DNA of 21,580 nucleotides from an uncultured Oscillospiraceae bacterium (GTDB lineage: Bacteria > Bacillota > Clostridia > Oscillospirales > Ruminococcaceae), in assembly GCA_900555435.1 (NCBI GenBank), contig USLH01000018.1, forward strand, positions 1-21,580, given 5' to 3'. The notes beneath the pieces are model-generated. The model made no database searches and was not told the origin of the DNA. It was given only the letters and a program-made list of their open reading frames with translations. Each line of letters starts with the position of its first letter. The stretch's first letter is position 1. Of this stretch, positions 1 to 7,811 are shown in pieces. Made by a program: the position numbers and the translations under genes.

Positions 1-1
1 C

Positions 2-409
2 TTTGACCGGGAAGTCTCGGCACAGGTTTTAAAGAGGATCGAAGCCATTTCTAAGGCCACGGCGGAAGCCTTTCGGGGGACTGCCACGGTGGAGGAGCTC
101 TCCTCCGCCCCGCCTTTGGTCAACGACCCGTCCCTGACCGATCAGATGGCGTCTTTTGCCGAGGAGCTTTTCGGAAAAGCCTCCGTTTACCGCATGAAGG
201 AAGGCGGCATGGGCTCGGAGGACTTCGCTTCCTACACCTACGAGCTTCCATGCAGCTACTTGCTGCTGGGCGCCGGGACTCCGGCGGAAGACCCCCGCTT
301 CGGAAAACCCATGCACAACGAAAAGGTAGTCTTCAACGAAGCAATCCTACCGAAAGGCGCCGCCCTTCACACCTACTGCGCCTTGGAATGGCTGAACGCC
401 GCTCGTTAA
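2..409 (+). CDS. M20-family amidohydrolase/metallopeptidase, C-terminal part (5' end outside window)
   Basis: The reading frame is open from the first base of the window, so only the last 135 residues are visible. They contain GGMGSEDFASY, which fits the metal-binding Glu-Asp region of M20D amidohydrolases (hippurate, N-acyl-amino acid or IAA-conjugate hydrolase type). The closing segment MHNEKVVFNEAILPKGAALH matches the family's usual end, where a His ligand precedes a final helix. Such enzymes are cytoplasmic two-metal hydrolases that release amino acids from N-acyl conjugates; the substrate cannot be told from this fragment. The gene ends in TAA just before a strong terminator and is convergent with the yitT-like gene. 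The family call is firm; the exact activity is not. Confidence 0.85.
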   Translation, partial: FDREVSAQVLKRIEAISKATAEAFRGTATVEELSSAPPLVNDPSLTDQMASFAEELFGKASVYRMKEGGMGSEDFASYTYELPCSYLLLGAGTPAEDPRFGKPMHNEKVVFNEAILPKGAALHTYCALEWLNAAR

Positions 410-425
410 CCCCTTTTCCATACCT

Positions 426-471
426 AAAAAGCTCCGCCAGCGCCCTTTTTAAACCGCTGACGGAGCTTTTT
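426..471. terminator. Bidirectional rho-independent terminator
   Basis: Two 13-nt arms at 430-442 and 455-467 (AGCTCCGCCAGCG / CGCTGACGGAGCT, one G-U pair) are flanked by an A-run on the left and a T-run on the right. The hairpin therefore works on both strands. It lies between the convergent M20-type gene and the yitT-like gene. Confidence 0.9.
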
Positions 472-502
472 ATCCCTTTTCCCATACCCATAAAAGAAAG
501 GG

Positions 503-1411
503 TCATTCTCCTTCCTCTGCCAAAACGCCGGCCCAATCCGGTGCCGCCGTTTCCGGCAGATCCCCCGGGCGGAAGCCGTTTCCGTGGATCTCACCGCAGT
601 CTGACGCAATAATGAAGGCACGATCATCCACCGATTCGGTCACGGTCTTCAGCCGATAGTAGTCCCGGCTGCGGATGGCAACGATCAAAACGTTGCTTGG
701 AACGCCCGTATAAGCTCCCCGACCATTTAAGATCGTAACGCCCCGGTGACATTCCAAAATGATCCGTCGGGCGATCTCCTTCCCCTTTTTGGAAATGATG
801 AAGATCACCTTGCCGCTGCCCTTCCGGTACATGACAAAGTCCACCACCTGTGTATACAGGAAGATGGTGATGCCTGCATACAGCACCGATTCAATCCGGC
901 CGTAAACAAATCCGGACATCAGCACGATGCAGATGTCGATCACCAAAATGACTCGCCCCATGGACATACCCGGGTGTTTTACCTGGACCATCCGGGCGAT
1001 GATGTCGCTGCCGCCACTGGTGAAATCCCGCATAAAGACCAGTGCCAGTCCTACCCCCATCAATACGCCGCCGAAAATGGCCCCTAAGATCATATCCCCC
1101 CGGTAAACCGGGAATCGAACCAGTACGACGTCCATAAAAATCGAGATCAGTCCGATGGAAAGCAGCGTCTTCCCCGCAAACATTCTTCCCACAAAGAAAA
1201 ACGCCAGGATCAGAAGCGGGACATTGAACGCCATGGTCAATACGCCCATGGGGATCTGCGTCAGAGCATTGATCATGGTGGAAATGCCGCTGACTCCTCC
1301 CGGAGCGATTTCATTCGGCGCCGTGAAGCAGCAGACCCCCGCCGCATAAAGAAACGTCCCGCACAACAGATACAGCGCATCCAGCGCCAGTTCCTTTTTC
1401 TTGCTCAGCAT
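503..1411 (-). CDS. YitT family membrane protein (YitT_membrane plus C-terminal DUF2179)
   Basis: This 302-residue protein has about five hydrophobic segments in its first 200 residues. Family-typical motifs are visible: TAPNEIAPGGVSGIS near residue 30 and FMRDFTSGGSDIIA near residue 130. A soluble C-terminal domain of about 90 residues contains GVTILNGRGAYTG, as in the DUF2179 part of YitT proteins. The family is widespread in Firmicutes and its transport or sensing role is not settled. The start is ATG with AAAAGGTGA about 6 bases upstream. It lies 46 bp after the phosphoglycerate mutase gene with no terminator between, so both are probably on one transcript. The link looks positional; no functional tie is evident. 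Confidence 0.88.
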   Translation of the reverse strand: MLSKKKELALDALYLLCGTFLYAAGVCCFTAPNEIAPGGVSGISTMINALTQIPMGVLTMAFNVPLLILAFFFVGRMFAGKTLLSIGLISIFMDVVLVRFPVYRGDMILGAIFGGVLMGVGLALVFMRDFTSGGSDIIARMVQVKHPGMSMGRVILVIDICIVLMSGFVYGRIESVLYAGITIFLYTQVVDFVMYRKGSGKVIFIISKKGKEIARRIILECHRGVTILNGRGAYTGVPSNVLIVAIRSRDYYRLKTVTESVDDRAFIIASDCGEIHGNGFRPGDLPETAAPDWAGVLAEEGE

Positions 1412-1457
1412 TCATGCGTCACCTTTTCTCCCGGTTCCGCATAGATGCACGGAGCCG

Positions 1458-2660
1458 TTACTTGATCAGGTTTTTCATGAGGATGGACGCATCGGGCTCA
1501 TAGGAACCGGTAGCTCTGGCGTTTGCCTCCGTAAAGCGGCTGACCCCTGCCTGTTTTTCCCGGCTGTCGTAAATGAGATACGGCACCGGATCCGAGGAGT
1601 GGGTCTTGATCGCCAGCGGCGTCGGATGATCGGGCAAGACTAGGATCCGGTAATCGCCCATTTCTTCCAGTGCTTCCCGAACAGGCCCCAGGATCTTTTC
1701 ATCGATCAGCTCAATAGCACGAACCTTATTCGCCGCTTCGCCCCGGTGACCGCACTCGTCCGGCGCTTCCACATGGATGTAGACCAGATCTTGCCCCCGC
1801 TTGAAGGCGTCGATGGCCGCTGCGGCTTTCCCGTCAAAGTTGGTATCGATGTACCCGGTCGCACCGGGAACGTCCAGCACTTCCATCTTCGCCAGAGTCC
1901 CAATGCCCTTGATCAGATCTACGGCGGAAATCACCGTGGCGTTCAGCCCGTAAAGCTCTTTGAAGGGCTTCAACGCCGCTTTTCTCCCCTGCCCCCAGAA
2001 CCAGACGGAATTGGCCGGGCGTTTTCCCTCGGCGACCCGCTTTTGGTTCACGGGATGATCCTTTAAAAATCCGTAGCTGTCCTCCATCAGGCGGAGCAGT
2101 ATCCCGGCTTTTTCGGGATCCGGAAGATGGGTCGTGATCTTCCGCCCGGAAATGTCGTGGGGCGGGGTCAGCTCGCCAATGTCCTCCGCCGGGTTTTTCC
2201 AGACCAGGCAGTGCCGGTAGCTGACTCCCGGGTAGAGCTTCACGCCCTCCGGCAAACGCTTTGCCAGATCGCGAATCAGCTCGGCGGCCTCCGCCGTGGA
2301 AATATCCCCGGCACAGTAGTCGACCATCGACTTGTCCGCATAGGTTTCCTCATCGCTCAGAGTCACGAAATTGCAGCGAATGGCATACTCATCCGGTGCC
2401 AGATCAATGCCGATGCTGGCCGCCTCCAAAGGCGAACGGCCGGTGTAGCAGTCTGCCGGATGATACCCCAGTGCGGACAGATTTGCCACATCGCTTCCGG
2501 GCTTCATCCCATCGGGAACCGTTTTTGCAGTCCCCACCTTTGCGTCTTTTGCCAATGCGTCCATATTGGGCTTCTTCGCCGCTTCCATGGGCGTTTTCCC
2601 GCCCAGTTCCGGGACGGGGGTATCCGCCATGCCGTCGCAGAGCAGCACCAGATATTTCAT
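1458..2660 (-). CDS. apgM: Cofactor-independent phosphoglycerate mutase, ApgM type
   Basis: This 400-residue cytoplasmic enzyme of the alkaline phosphatase superfamily is expected to interconvert 3- and 2-phosphoglycerate in glycolysis and gluconeogenesis. The N-terminus MKYLVLLCDGMAD carries the metal ligand Asp9. Ser56 in GMKPGSDVANLS is the expected phospho-acceptor. Later metal-site motifs are HVEAPDECGH and PDHPTPLAIKTHSSDPVP. The length fits the roughly 400-residue archaeal/bacterial ApgM family, shorter than the 510-residue GpmI. One bacterial branch of this family has been labelled proposed homoserine kinase, so the name should be held with some care. The start is ATG with GAGGTGG six bases upstream. 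It is first in a two-gene unit with the yitT-like gene. Confidence 0.87.
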   Translation of the reverse strand: MKYLVLLCDGMADTPVPELGGKTPMEAAKKPNMDALAKDAKVGTAKTVPDGMKPGSDVANLSALGYHPADCYTGRSPLEAASIGIDLAPDEYAIRCNFVTLSDEETYADKSMVDYCAGDISTAEAAELIRDLAKRLPEGVKLYPGVSYRHCLVWKNPAEDIGELTPPHDISGRKITTHLPDPEKAGILLRLMEDSYGFLKDHPVNQKRVAEGKRPANSVWFWGQGRKAALKPFKELYGLNATVISAVDLIKGIGTLAKMEVLDVPGATGYIDTNFDGKAAAAIDAFKRGQDLVYIHVEAPDECGHRGEAANKVRAIELIDEKILGPVREALEEMGDYRILVLPDHPTPLAIKTHSSDPVPYLIYDSREKQAGVSRFTEANARATGSYEPDASILMKNLIK

Positions 2661-2689
2661 GGATCCACCTCATTAAAAATCCATTACCG

Positions 2690-2718
2690 ATTATAGCACG
2701 TTTTGAATTGTCCGTCAA
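2690..2718 (-). promoter_or_regulatory. Sigma-A promoter proximal to apgM (P2)
   Basis: On the minus strand, TTGACG (2718-2713) is followed by a 17-bp spacer and a perfect TATAAT (2695-2690). The expected start site leaves a leader of about 20-25 nt containing the apgM ribosome binding site. Confidence 0.88.
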
Positions 2719-2807
2719 CAAAAATCACAACTTCTGAAAAATTCTTTTTATGACGCACACTTGTTGTTCTGTCCGGCTATTTCGGAAGGAAATGTCGTTT
2801 TTGTATT

Positions 2808-2835
2808 CTGTATAAATACATTCGTATCTATACAG
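2808..2835 (-). promoter_or_regulatory. 28-nt palindrome just downstream of promoter P1 (operator or leader hairpin)
   Basis: Arms of 12 nt (2808-2819 and 2824-2835; CTGTATAAATAC / GTATCTATACAG on the plus strand) surround a 4-nt loop. There is a single imperfect pair, which becomes G-U in the minus-strand RNA. It spans about +8 to +35 of the P1 transcript. No T-run follows, so it is not an intrinsic terminator. It could be a repressor site or a 5' stabilising hairpin. The structure is seen directly; the role is inferred. Confidence 0.5.
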
Positions 2836-2849
2836 GAAACGATGCTTCT

Positions 2850-2878
2850 ATCATAGCACAGGCACATCCCTTTGTCAA
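2850..2878 (-). promoter_or_regulatory. Sigma-A promoter distal to apgM (P1)
   Basis: On the minus strand, perfect TTGACA (2878-2873), a 17-bp spacer and TATGAT (2855-2850) form a near-consensus promoter. It starts only 14 bp beyond the rnf operon terminator. Its transcript would run through about 180 nt, including P2, before reaching apgM. No convincing gene was found in that leader. Confidence 0.82.
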
Positions 2879-2892
2879 TCTGCGCATCCATC

Positions 2893-2932
2893 AAAAAACG
2901 CCTGAAGGAACTGCTTCCCTCAGGCGTTTTTT
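2893..2932 (-). terminator. Rho-independent terminator of the apbE-rnf operon
   Basis: On the minus strand, A6 then CGCCTGAGGGAA, the loop GCAG, and TTCCTTCAGGCG then T6 form a 12-bp stem with one wobble pair. It begins 5 bases after the rnfB stop codon. Confidence 0.93.
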
Positions 2933-2937
2933 GAAAT

Positions 2938-3741
2938 TTATCGGCAGCAGCCGTTTTCATCCAGAAAGTGGATGCAATGAGTGGGACATCCTTCCACACA
3001 GGTGCCGCAGTTTATACACTTCTCGTGATCCACGGAAGCGTGGTTGTCCTTGACGTGGATGGCGTCATTGGGACAGAGCCGCTCGCATTTTCTGCAGGCG
3101 ATGCAGCCGTTTTTGCAGATCGCAAGGGTGGCCTTCGTATTGAACACGCTGGAACAGAGGACTTCCACCTTCTGATCCTCCGGGAAAGTCTCGATCAGCC
3201 CATTGGGACAAACCTTGACACAGAGCCCGCAGCCGGTGCAGAGGCTGCGATCCACGACCGCCACGCCGTCCTTCACCGAAATTGCCCCATACGGACAGAC
3301 CTTTGCGCAGTCGCCGAAGCCCAAACACCCGGAGGTGCAGGAGCTGCGGCCGCTGTAAAGCATGTCGCAGGCGGCACAGGTGGATTCCCCGGCATAAATG
3401 TATTTGTCCGAGGTAACGCTACAGTTTCCGTTGCAGCGGACGGCGGCTTTCTTCGGTTGTACTGCCTCGGCGGAAACGCCCATGATGGCGCTGATCTTCT
3501 CCGCCACCTTCTGCCCGCCGGGAACGCAGGCGTTGGTCTTCGCCCCTTTTGCCACGGCCTCCGCATAAGCGTCGCAGCCCGCATATCCGCAGGCGCCGCA
3601 GTTTGCCCCGGGAAGGACTTCCCGGATCTTCTCCGCACGCTCATCCTGCTTCACCGCAAAGACCCGGGAAAACACCGTCAGCAGCACGCCGGCAAGGAGT
3701 CCCAGCCCTGCAAACAGCAAAATCGGAACCAGATATTCCAT
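2938..3741 (-). CDS. rnfB: Rnf complex subunit RnfB (multi-cluster ferredoxin subunit)
   Basis: RnfB is the likely entry point for electrons from reduced ferredoxin into the membrane Rnf complex. This 267-residue protein has an N-terminal transmembrane helix (residues about 3-28). The first cluster motif is NCGACGYAGC with Cys48, 51, 56 and 72, typical of RnfB. A Cys pair region follows at 103-125. Four ferredoxin-like cluster motifs lie at Cys135-149, 168-178, 213-223 and 242-252. Length and order match clostridial RnfB. The ATG is preceded by AAGGAG six bases upstream, 21 bp after rnfA. It is the last gene of the operon, followed at once by the terminator, matching the common C-D-G-E-A-B order. 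Confidence 0.96.
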   Translation of the reverse strand: MEYLVPILLFAGLGLLAGVLLTVFSRVFAVKQDERAEKIREVLPGANCGACGYAGCDAYAEAVAKGAKTNACVPGGQKVAEKISAIMGVSAEAVQPKKAAVRCNGNCSVTSDKYIYAGESTCAACDMLYSGRSSCTSGCLGFGDCAKVCPYGAISVKDGVAVVDRSLCTGCGLCVKVCPNGLIETFPEDQKVEVLCSSVFNTKATLAICKNGCIACRKCERLCPNDAIHVKDNHASVDHEKCINCGTCVEGCPTHCIHFLDENGCCR

Positions 3742-3762
3742 GCTTTCTCCTTCCTTTCCGGC

Positions 3763-4365
3763 TCAGCCAAAGAGATTTTCTACGATCCCGCCGAAGCCCA
3801 TGAAGGAAGCGGCGACGATCCCCGCTGCCACCAGAGCCGCTGGAACGCCCTTGAACATCTTCGGCACGTCCGCCCGGTCGATCCGCTCCCGGACGCCGGA
3901 GAATAAAAGCAGAGCCACCATGAACCCCAGTCCCGCCCCCAAGGCGTTGACCAAAGATTCCCCAAAATTGTAATTGGAATCAATGTTCAGGATGGTCACG
4001 CCCAGAACGGCACAGTTGGTGGTAATCAGCGGCAGATAGATACCCAAAGATTTATAAAGCGGAGGCATAAACCGCTTGATGAGGATCTCCACCAGCTGCA
4101 CGAAAAGGGCAATGATCAGGATAAAGGTCAGAGTCTTCAGATACCCCAGATCCCACGCCCCGCTTGCCGGGACTAGGATATAATGGTAAATGGGATAGGT
4201 CAGAGCCGTCGCCATGACCATGACGAAAGTCACAGCCACGCTCATCCCGAAGGCGGAGCTGGTCTTTTTGGAAACGCCGATGAACGGACAGATGCCCATG
4301 AACTTAGAGAGAACGAAGTTATCCACTAAAACGGCGCCGAAAAGGATCATCAGATACGTTTTCAT
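3763..4365 (-). CDS. rnfA: Rnf complex subunit RnfA (integral membrane)
   Basis: This is a 200-residue integral membrane protein with six predicted helices, the usual size of RnfA/NqrE. I chose the ATG at 4365 (MKTYLMILFGAVLVDNFVLS), ten codons inside the longest frame. That is the family's conserved N-terminus, has GGAGGAG just upstream, and overlaps the rnfE stop as ATGA. Cys26 in GICPF and Cys118 in TTNCAVLG are the two conserved intramembrane cysteines. With their equivalents in RnfE they are known to hold a [2Fe-2S] cluster in the membrane core. It is translationally coupled to rnfE. Confidence 0.96.
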   Translation of the reverse strand: MKTYLMILFGAVLVDNFVLSKFMGICPFIGVSKKTSSAFGMSVAVTFVMVMATALTYPIYHYILVPASGAWDLGYLKTLTFILIIALFVQLVEILIKRFMPPLYKSLGIYLPLITTNCAVLGVTILNIDSNYNFGESLVNALGAGLGFMVALLLFSGVRERIDRADVPKMFKGVPAALVAAGIVAASFMGFGGIVENLFG

Positions 4366-5030
4366 TTGCTCTCCTCCTCTTTTCCGGCGGCGCACCTGCT
4401 GCAGCCGTGACAGTTCTCACAGCCCATCTTCTTTTTGGAGATCTGGTAATGGGTGATCCGATTGACCACCGCCACCAGAAGCCCAAAGACCATGAACCCG
4501 CCGGCCGGCATCACAAAGAGCTTGATCGGCTCCAGCACGCCGAAGGTCAGGTCAATCCCGAACCAGCTGCCAGATCCCAAGATTTCCCGGACAGACCCCA
4601 TGAGCACCAGAGCCAGCGTGAAGCCAAGCCCCATGCCCAGCGCATCCGCCGCCGTCCGGCCTACGGAATTCTTGCTTGCAAAGGCTTCCGCCCGGCCTAA
4701 AATGATGCAGTTTACCGTGATCAGCGACAGGAATACCCCTAACGTACTGTAAAGCTCCGGGACGTAGACCTGCAAAAGGAAACTGACCAGCGTCACAAAT
4801 CCCGCAATGATCACGATATAGGCAGGCAGCCGAACCTGATCCGGGATCACTTTTTTAAGAAGCGAGATCACCACGCAGGACCCAAGCAGCACAAAGGTGG
4901 TTGCAATCCCCATCCCCAGACCGTTTATCGCCTGTGTCGTCATGGCCAGCGTGGGACAGGTCCCCAGCAGCATGACCAGCGTGGGGTTTTCCTTCAGGAT
5001 GCCCTTGGTAAATTCTTTCCACCAGCTCAT
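4362..5030 (-). CDS. rnfE: Rnf complex subunit RnfE (integral membrane, with Cys-rich tail)
   Basis: This 222-residue integral membrane protein is homologous to RnfA and forms the inverted partner subunit in the complex. Cys25 in GTCPTLA and Cys108 in TVNCIILG are the conserved membrane cysteines. After the last helix the tail reads K-rich, then CENCHGCSRC (Cys204, 207, 210, 213), then an acidic end. This regular CxxCxxCxxC array lies outside the conserved membrane core. The ATG at 5030 overlaps the rnfG stop by four bases and the stop overlaps rnfA, so the three genes are tightly coupled. Confidence 0.96.
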   Translation of the reverse strand: MSWWKEFTKGILKENPTLVMLLGTCPTLAMTTQAINGLGMGIATTFVLLGSCVVISLLKKVIPDQVRLPAYIVIIAGFVTLVSFLLQVYVPELYSTLGVFLSLITVNCIILGRAEAFASKNSVGRTAADALGMGLGFTLALVLMGSVREILGSGSWFGIDLTFGVLEPIKLFVMPAGGFMVFGLLVAVVNRITHYQISKKKMGCENCHGCSRCAAGKEEESK

Positions 5031-5572
5031 TGCCCAAGCACCTCCCCTTTCAGCTGCTCAAAGAGTTCGTATGCGTGTTCCGCACCGTTTCTAAGCCCGT
5101 TGGACGTCTTCGTGGCCCCTGCCACCACGTCCACGGCGATGTTCCCGCCGGGCTGCCCGGCAAACTGCCGGAGATATTCCGTATCCTTGACCACCTTGTC
5201 GCCGATGCCGGGAGTCTCCTCCTGAGTGATCACATGGACACCCTGCAGGATGCCGTCCACGTCAAAGCCGTACATCACGGTCATTTCGCTATAGCCTTTC
5301 GTAATCACAACAAGGGCCATTCCCGCCCCGTTTTCCGCTTTGTAGACGAATTTCAGAGCATCATCCTCCACGGAAGGCTTCACTTCCACCAGCTGATCGG
5401 CGCCGGGGAGCGCATCGGCGCCGAATTCAGAAAGCTGCTCCGCCGAATAGCCGGCTTTCGACAGCTCCGCCACGCCCGTCAGGTTATACGTCAGCGCCAG
5501 CAGCCCGGAGATCACTACGCAGACGATCACCAATACGACCGTTGGCCGGATCAAATCCCAGGTTTTATGCAT
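5027..5572 (-). CDS. rnfG: Rnf complex subunit RnfG (covalent-FMN subunit)
   Basis: This 181-residue protein has one N-terminal membrane anchor (residues about 8-29) and an extracytoplasmic FMN_bind domain. Its C-terminal part contains DVVAGATKTS; Thr154 of the GAT triad is the expected site where ApbE attaches FMN through a phosphoester bond. The usual motif is Dxx[S/T]GAT, so alanine replaces Ser/Thr here. Upstream, EETPGIGDKV around residue 118 is also typical of RnfG/NqrC. RnfG relays electrons on the outer face of the complex. The gene starts 8 bases inside the 3' end of rnfD and overlaps rnfE at its end. Confidence 0.96.
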   Translation of the reverse strand: MHKTWDLIRPTVVLVIVCVVISGLLALTYNLTGVAELSKAGYSAEQLSEFGADALPGADQLVEVKPSVEDDALKFVYKAENGAGMALVVITKGYSEMTVMYGFDVDGILQGVHVITQEETPGIGDKVVKDTEYLRQFAGQPGGNIAVDVVAGATKTSNGLRNGAEHAYELFEQLKGEVLGQ

Positions 5573-6506
5573 TCTTCGCCACCTTCTTTCCGCCCAGAGG
5601 TTTCTGAAGGAACGCCTTGTCGATCTGCGGTGTCAGGATATTCATGAGGAGGATCGCAAAGGAAACGCCCTCCGGATAGCTTCCGTATTTCCGAATGAGC
5701 ACTGTGATAATGCCGCAGCCCAAGCCGAAAACGGCCTTCCCCCAACCCGTCGCCGGAGTGGTGGCGTAGTCCGTTGCCATAAAAATGGCACCCAGCATCA
5801 ACCCGCCGGACAAGATCTGCGCCACCGGATCCATTCCCAGCGCACCGCTCAAAAGGAACACGGTTCCCACAAAAACCAGCGGCGTGATGGGCTTGATCAC
5901 CTTCCGGATCACCAGATAGACCCCGCCTAAAAGAAGTGCCGCCGCGCTGACTTCGCCCATGGCGCAGGAGCTTTTCACGCCCAAGAACATCTGGAGCAGG
6001 GTTGGGATGCTCTCCCCTGCCGCCATCCTCGCCAGCGGGGTAGCGGCTGCAATGGCATCCACTCCCTCCTGTCCCAGTGGGATACTGCGAGTGGTTAAGT
6101 AGCCGGAAAAGGACATCAGAAGCAGGATCCGCCCGGTAAGGGCAGGGTTTGCGAAATTCTGCCCGATCCCGCCGAAGAGCTGCTTTGCTACGGCGATGGC
6201 GAAAAAGCTGCCGATCATAGCGACCCACAGCGGTGTGGATACCGGCAGGTTCATGGCAAGGAGCATACCGGTGACTACGGCGCTCAAATCGCCGATGGTC
6301 TGATCTTTTTTCCGCGCCAGCCGGCAGAGGTATTCGATCAGGATCGAAGAGCCCACACAGACCGCCGTCAAAAGCAGCACCCTTCCCCCGAAGATCACCG
6401 TGGAGGCGATCAGGGCGGGACACAGGGCGAGGATGACGTCCAGCATGATGCTGCGGGTCGTCCGGCTGCTGCGGATATGCGGCGAGGGCGATACAAGATA
6501 TTGCAT
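5565..6506 (-). CDS. rnfD: Rnf complex subunit RnfD (integral membrane flavoprotein)
   Basis: This 313-residue polytopic membrane subunit is homologous to NqrB. The frame stays open 72 codons upstream, but I place the start at 6506. MQYLVSPSPHIRS is the family N-terminus, GAGGAGAAA lies at a good distance, and the longer version would run into rnfC. VDAIAAATPLA around residues 149-159 is the position of the covalent FMN threonine (Thr156); the usual SGAT is AAAT here. MATDYATTP near residue 245 is another family motif. RnfD is thought to couple electron flow to ion movement. It follows rnfC by 17 bp. Confidence 0.95.
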   Translation of the reverse strand: MQYLVSPSPHIRSSRTTRSIMLDVILALCPALIASTVIFGGRVLLLTAVCVGSSILIEYLCRLARKKDQTIGDLSAVVTGMLLAMNLPVSTPLWVAMIGSFFAIAVAKQLFGGIGQNFANPALTGRILLLMSFSGYLTTRSIPLGQEGVDAIAAATPLARMAAGESIPTLLQMFLGVKSSCAMGEVSAAALLLGGVYLVIRKVIKPITPLVFVGTVFLLSGALGMDPVAQILSGGLMLGAIFMATDYATTPATGWGKAVFGLGCGIITVLIRKYGSYPEGVSFAILLMNILTPQIDKAFLQKPLGGKKVAKNA

Positions 6507-6523
6507 AATCGTTTCTCCTCTCC

Positions 6524-7810
6524 TTATTTCTTCCGGCGCAGCAGAACTTTCGCCAGTTGGTTTTTCTGCGCCAGATTCCGTTTGGCGGGACAGACGTAGC
6601 TGCAGCTCCCGCAGTTGATGCAAAGGGAGACCTTCAGCTTCAAAAGTGTCTCCAGATCCTCCGCATCGTAAGCCCGTTCCAGATTTGCGGGCATCAGGTT
6701 CATGGGACAGACGTCGATGCACCGGCCGCAGCGGATGCAGGCGGTAGTTTTCGGCACCCTTGCCGCCTCCTCGTCAAAGAGGACGATGGCGTTGTTGTTC
6801 TTGACGATGGGTACGTCGAGGTTTTCCATAGCCGAACCCATCATGGGGCCGCCCAGCAGCACCTTCTTTACCCGGCTCCCATCGATTCCCGCAAAATCCA
6901 GAAGATACCGGACCGACGTCCCGATGGGAACCCGGACGTTCATGGGATGCTCCACGAAATTCCCGTCTATCGTCACCCGTTTTTGAGTCAGAGGCATTCC
7001 CGTTTTCAGATAGCGGCTCAGATTCGCCACCGTCGTTACGTTCATCACAATGACCCCTTTATCGGCAGGAAGCTCGCCTTCCTCCACGATGCGGCCGGTG
7101 GTGTTATAAATGAGCACCTTTTCCGCCCCTTGGGGATAAATGCTCCGCAGAGCCTCCACCCGGATAGGAGTATCCTTTGTCTTTTCATTCAAAAGGGCGA
7201 TGGCGTCGGGCTTGTTGTCCTCAATCCCGATAAAAGCCCTCGGAATATCCAGCGCCTTCATGACCGCCCGGATGCCGTCCAGAATGTCGTCGGGGCATTC
7301 CATCATTTCCCGGTAATCCGAGGTGATGTAAGGCTCGCATTCCGCCGCATTGATGACCAGCGTGTCCAGCCGACCCACATCCTTATATCCCAGCTTGATG
7401 TGGGTCGGGAACCCGGCGCCGCCCAGTCCCGCAAGCCCGGCGTCTCTTGAGGCTTTCACCAGCTCCGACTGATTTTCCGCCGAGTGGGGTACAGCGGCAA
7501 TGGGGGTCTGCAGGCCGTCGGTTTCGATGACTACCCGCTTGGCAGGCGCACCGTTCATGGTCACATAATCCTCCAGCGCCGTCACCGTTCCGGAGACCGA
7601 GCTGTGGACCGGCACAGCAAAGGCTTCCTCGCTGTCGCCGATGCATTGCCCCACCCGCACCGTGTCGCCGACGGCTACCGTCGGGGTGCAGGGCTTCCCC
7701 ATATGCTGCTGCATGGGGATCCGGACCGTTTTGGGAAGAGGAATCTCCACCGTCTGCGCATTCTGGGAATTTTTAAAGTGCAGCAGCTTCAATCCGTTTA
7801 GTTTGAGCAT
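6524..7810 (-). CDS. rnfC: Rnf complex subunit RnfC (NADH/FMN and Fe-S subunit)
   Basis: This 428-residue peripheral cytoplasmic subunit is where NAD+ is reduced or NADH oxidised. GLGGAGFPTHIK (128-139) and AECEPYITSDYR (156-167) mark the Complex I 51-kDa-like nucleotide/FMN domain. Two [4Fe-4S] motifs close the protein: Cys358/361/364/368 and Cys397/400/403/407. I prefer the ATG at 7810 (MLKLNGLKLLHF) over the ATG at 7819, because AAAGGA sits 8 bases before the former but directly abuts the latter. The preceding Gx-transporter gene stops one base upstream. The length is a little under the usual 435-450 residues. Confidence 0.95.
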   Translation of the reverse strand: MLKLNGLKLLHFKNSQNAQTVEIPLPKTVRIPMQQHMGKPCTPTVAVGDTVRVGQCIGDSEEAFAVPVHSSVSGTVTALEDYVTMNGAPAKRVVIETDGLQTPIAAVPHSAENQSELVKASRDAGLAGLGGAGFPTHIKLGYKDVGRLDTLVINAAECEPYITSDYREMMECPDDILDGIRAVMKALDIPRAFIGIEDNKPDAIALLNEKTKDTPIRVEALRSIYPQGAEKVLIYNTTGRIVEEGELPADKGVIVMNVTTVANLSRYLKTGMPLTQKRVTIDGNFVEHPMNVRVPIGTSVRYLLDFAGIDGSRVKKVLLGGPMMGSAMENLDVPIVKNNNAIVLFDEEAARVPKTTACIRCGRCIDVCPMNLMPANLERAYDAEDLETLLKLKVSLCINCGSCSYVCPAKRNLAQKNQLAKVLLRRKK

Positions 7811-7811
7811 T

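Noticed and set aside
2776..2821. Possible 14-residue leader peptide on the minus strand in the P1 leader (starting inside the palindrome)
   Set aside because: No ribosome binding site precedes it and no repeated codons or stop-linked attenuator were seen.
2748..2999. 83-codon minus-strand frame spanning the rnf terminator, promoter P1 and the palindrome
   Set aside because: It would have to be translated across a strong terminator and a promoter, overlaps the rnfB end in another frame, and has no ribosome binding site.
2968..3906. 312-codon plus-strand frame opposite rnfB
   Set aside because: It lies antisense to a clear RnfB with all cluster cysteines; the frame is open because of GC-biased third positions, and no ribosome binding site or family motif is present.
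6557..7450. 297-codon plus-strand frame opposite rnfC
   Set aside because: Shadow of RnfC, which has all expected Fe-S and nucleotide-binding motifs.
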